5,006 nt of DNA from an uncultured Eubacteriales bacterium (lineage in GTDB: Bacteria; Bacillota; Clostridia; Oscillospirales; QAMX01), in assembly GCA_900551265.1 (NCBI GenBank), contig URVL01000163.1, positions 1 through 5,006 of the forward strand, read 5' to 3'. The first letter of the stretch is position 1. The number at the start of each line of letters is the position of its first letter. The notes beneath the pieces are model-generated. The model worked only from the letters and a program-made list of their open reading frames with translations. It made no database searches and was not told the DNA's origin. Of this stretch, positions 4,624 to 5,006 are shown piece by piece. The translations under genes and the position numbers were made by a program.

Positions 4624-5006
4624 GTGGAACAAAAGGGGTTTTACACCTTTAAAGGATATCAGCTTCATGACACCGAAGCACTGACCTCTTCTATGGAGGA
4701 CTATCTGGAGATGATTTGCCGTCTCTTAATTCATTCGAAGACTGTGCGCATCAGTGATCTTGCAGATCATCTACACGTTAAGCCGTCTTCAGCATCTAAA
4801 ATGGTTAGAAATTTAACGCAGGAAGGTTATTTGGAATATCATCGTTACGGACATATCGCCGCAACGCAAAAAGGAGTTCATGTCGGCGCTTATTTACTAT
4901 ACCGGCACGAAGTTGTGCACCGGTTTCTTTGTCTTTTAAATGGTACGGAAAGCGAACTGGAACAAGTTGAGAAAATCGAGCACTTTTTGACAGAGCAAAC
5001 CGTCCG
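4624..5006 (+). CDS. MntR/DtxR-family metal-dependent regulator, N-terminal part
   Basis: This is a metal-activated repressor that runs off the right edge; 127 codons are visible. After an N-terminal extension (about 1-23) the winged helix covers roughly 24-90 (SMEDYLEMICRLL, then ISDLADHLHVKPSSASKMVRNL), followed by the start of the dimerisation domain. All six ligands of the MntR binuclear metal site can be matched: D26, E29, H95, E116, E119 and H120. The GTG at 4624 is the only plausible start, since an in-frame TAA lies at 4606-4608 and AAGGGGG precedes it with rather long spacing; an ATG at 4693 has no binding site and would remove the start of the family's extension. Its divergence from feoA suggests control of the feo operon by iron or manganese. 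Confidence 0.9.
   Translation, partial: MEQKGFYTFKGYQLHDTEALTSSMEDYLEMICRLLIHSKTVRISDLADHLHVKPSSASKMVRNLTQEGYLEYHRYGHIAATQKGVHVGAYLLYRHEVVHRFLCLLNGTESELEQVEKIEHFLTEQTV

Noticed and set aside
1..5006. CRISPR arrays, tRNA or rRNA genes
   Set aside because: No spaced direct repeats and no tRNA-like cloverleaf were seen; the integration target is a protein gene, as is common for large serine recombinases.

Overview
The window looks like a Bacillota chromosome (Clostridia or Negativicutes would fit) carrying an integrated mobile element. The evidence is the strong purine-rich ribosome binding sites, the clostridial-style FeoA/FeoB pair and the MntR/DtxR-type regulator. GC content appears moderate by eye; no taxonomic search was possible.

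Left and centre (1 to about 4044): a block that reads as one end of a mobile element. From left to right it holds: a short non-coding edge with a strong outward-facing promoter and two palindromes (1-158); a leftward two-gene operon for bacterial non-homologous end joining, made of a stand-alone ATP-dependent DNA ligase (159-1088) and Ku (1085-1852), overlapping by ATGA; a striking 13-bp inverted repeat that buries the Ku ribosome binding site; an intrinsic terminator; a leftward hicA-hicB toxin-antitoxin pair (1979-2600) driven by a near-perfect sigma-A promoter whose spacer is exactly filled by an 18-bp palindrome; and a rightward large serine recombinase (2710-4044).

Right (4044-5006): the chromosomal target. 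feoA (4280-4513) is intact, but feoB is cut after about 57 codons, in the G domain just past the P-loop. The break coincides with the recombinase stop codon, which points to integration of the element into feoB by this recombinase. Divergent from feoA, a GTG-started MntR/DtxR-family regulator (4624 onward) runs off the right edge with all six MntR-type metal ligands visible.

How the parts fit: the recombinase moves the element, hicAB probably stabilises it, and Ku-ligase is cargo that could mend double-strand breaks in the host or the element. The cost to the host is loss of the FeoB ferrous iron transporter unless the element excises or the other feoB fragment is expressed. The rest of feoB and the far end of the element are not in the window.
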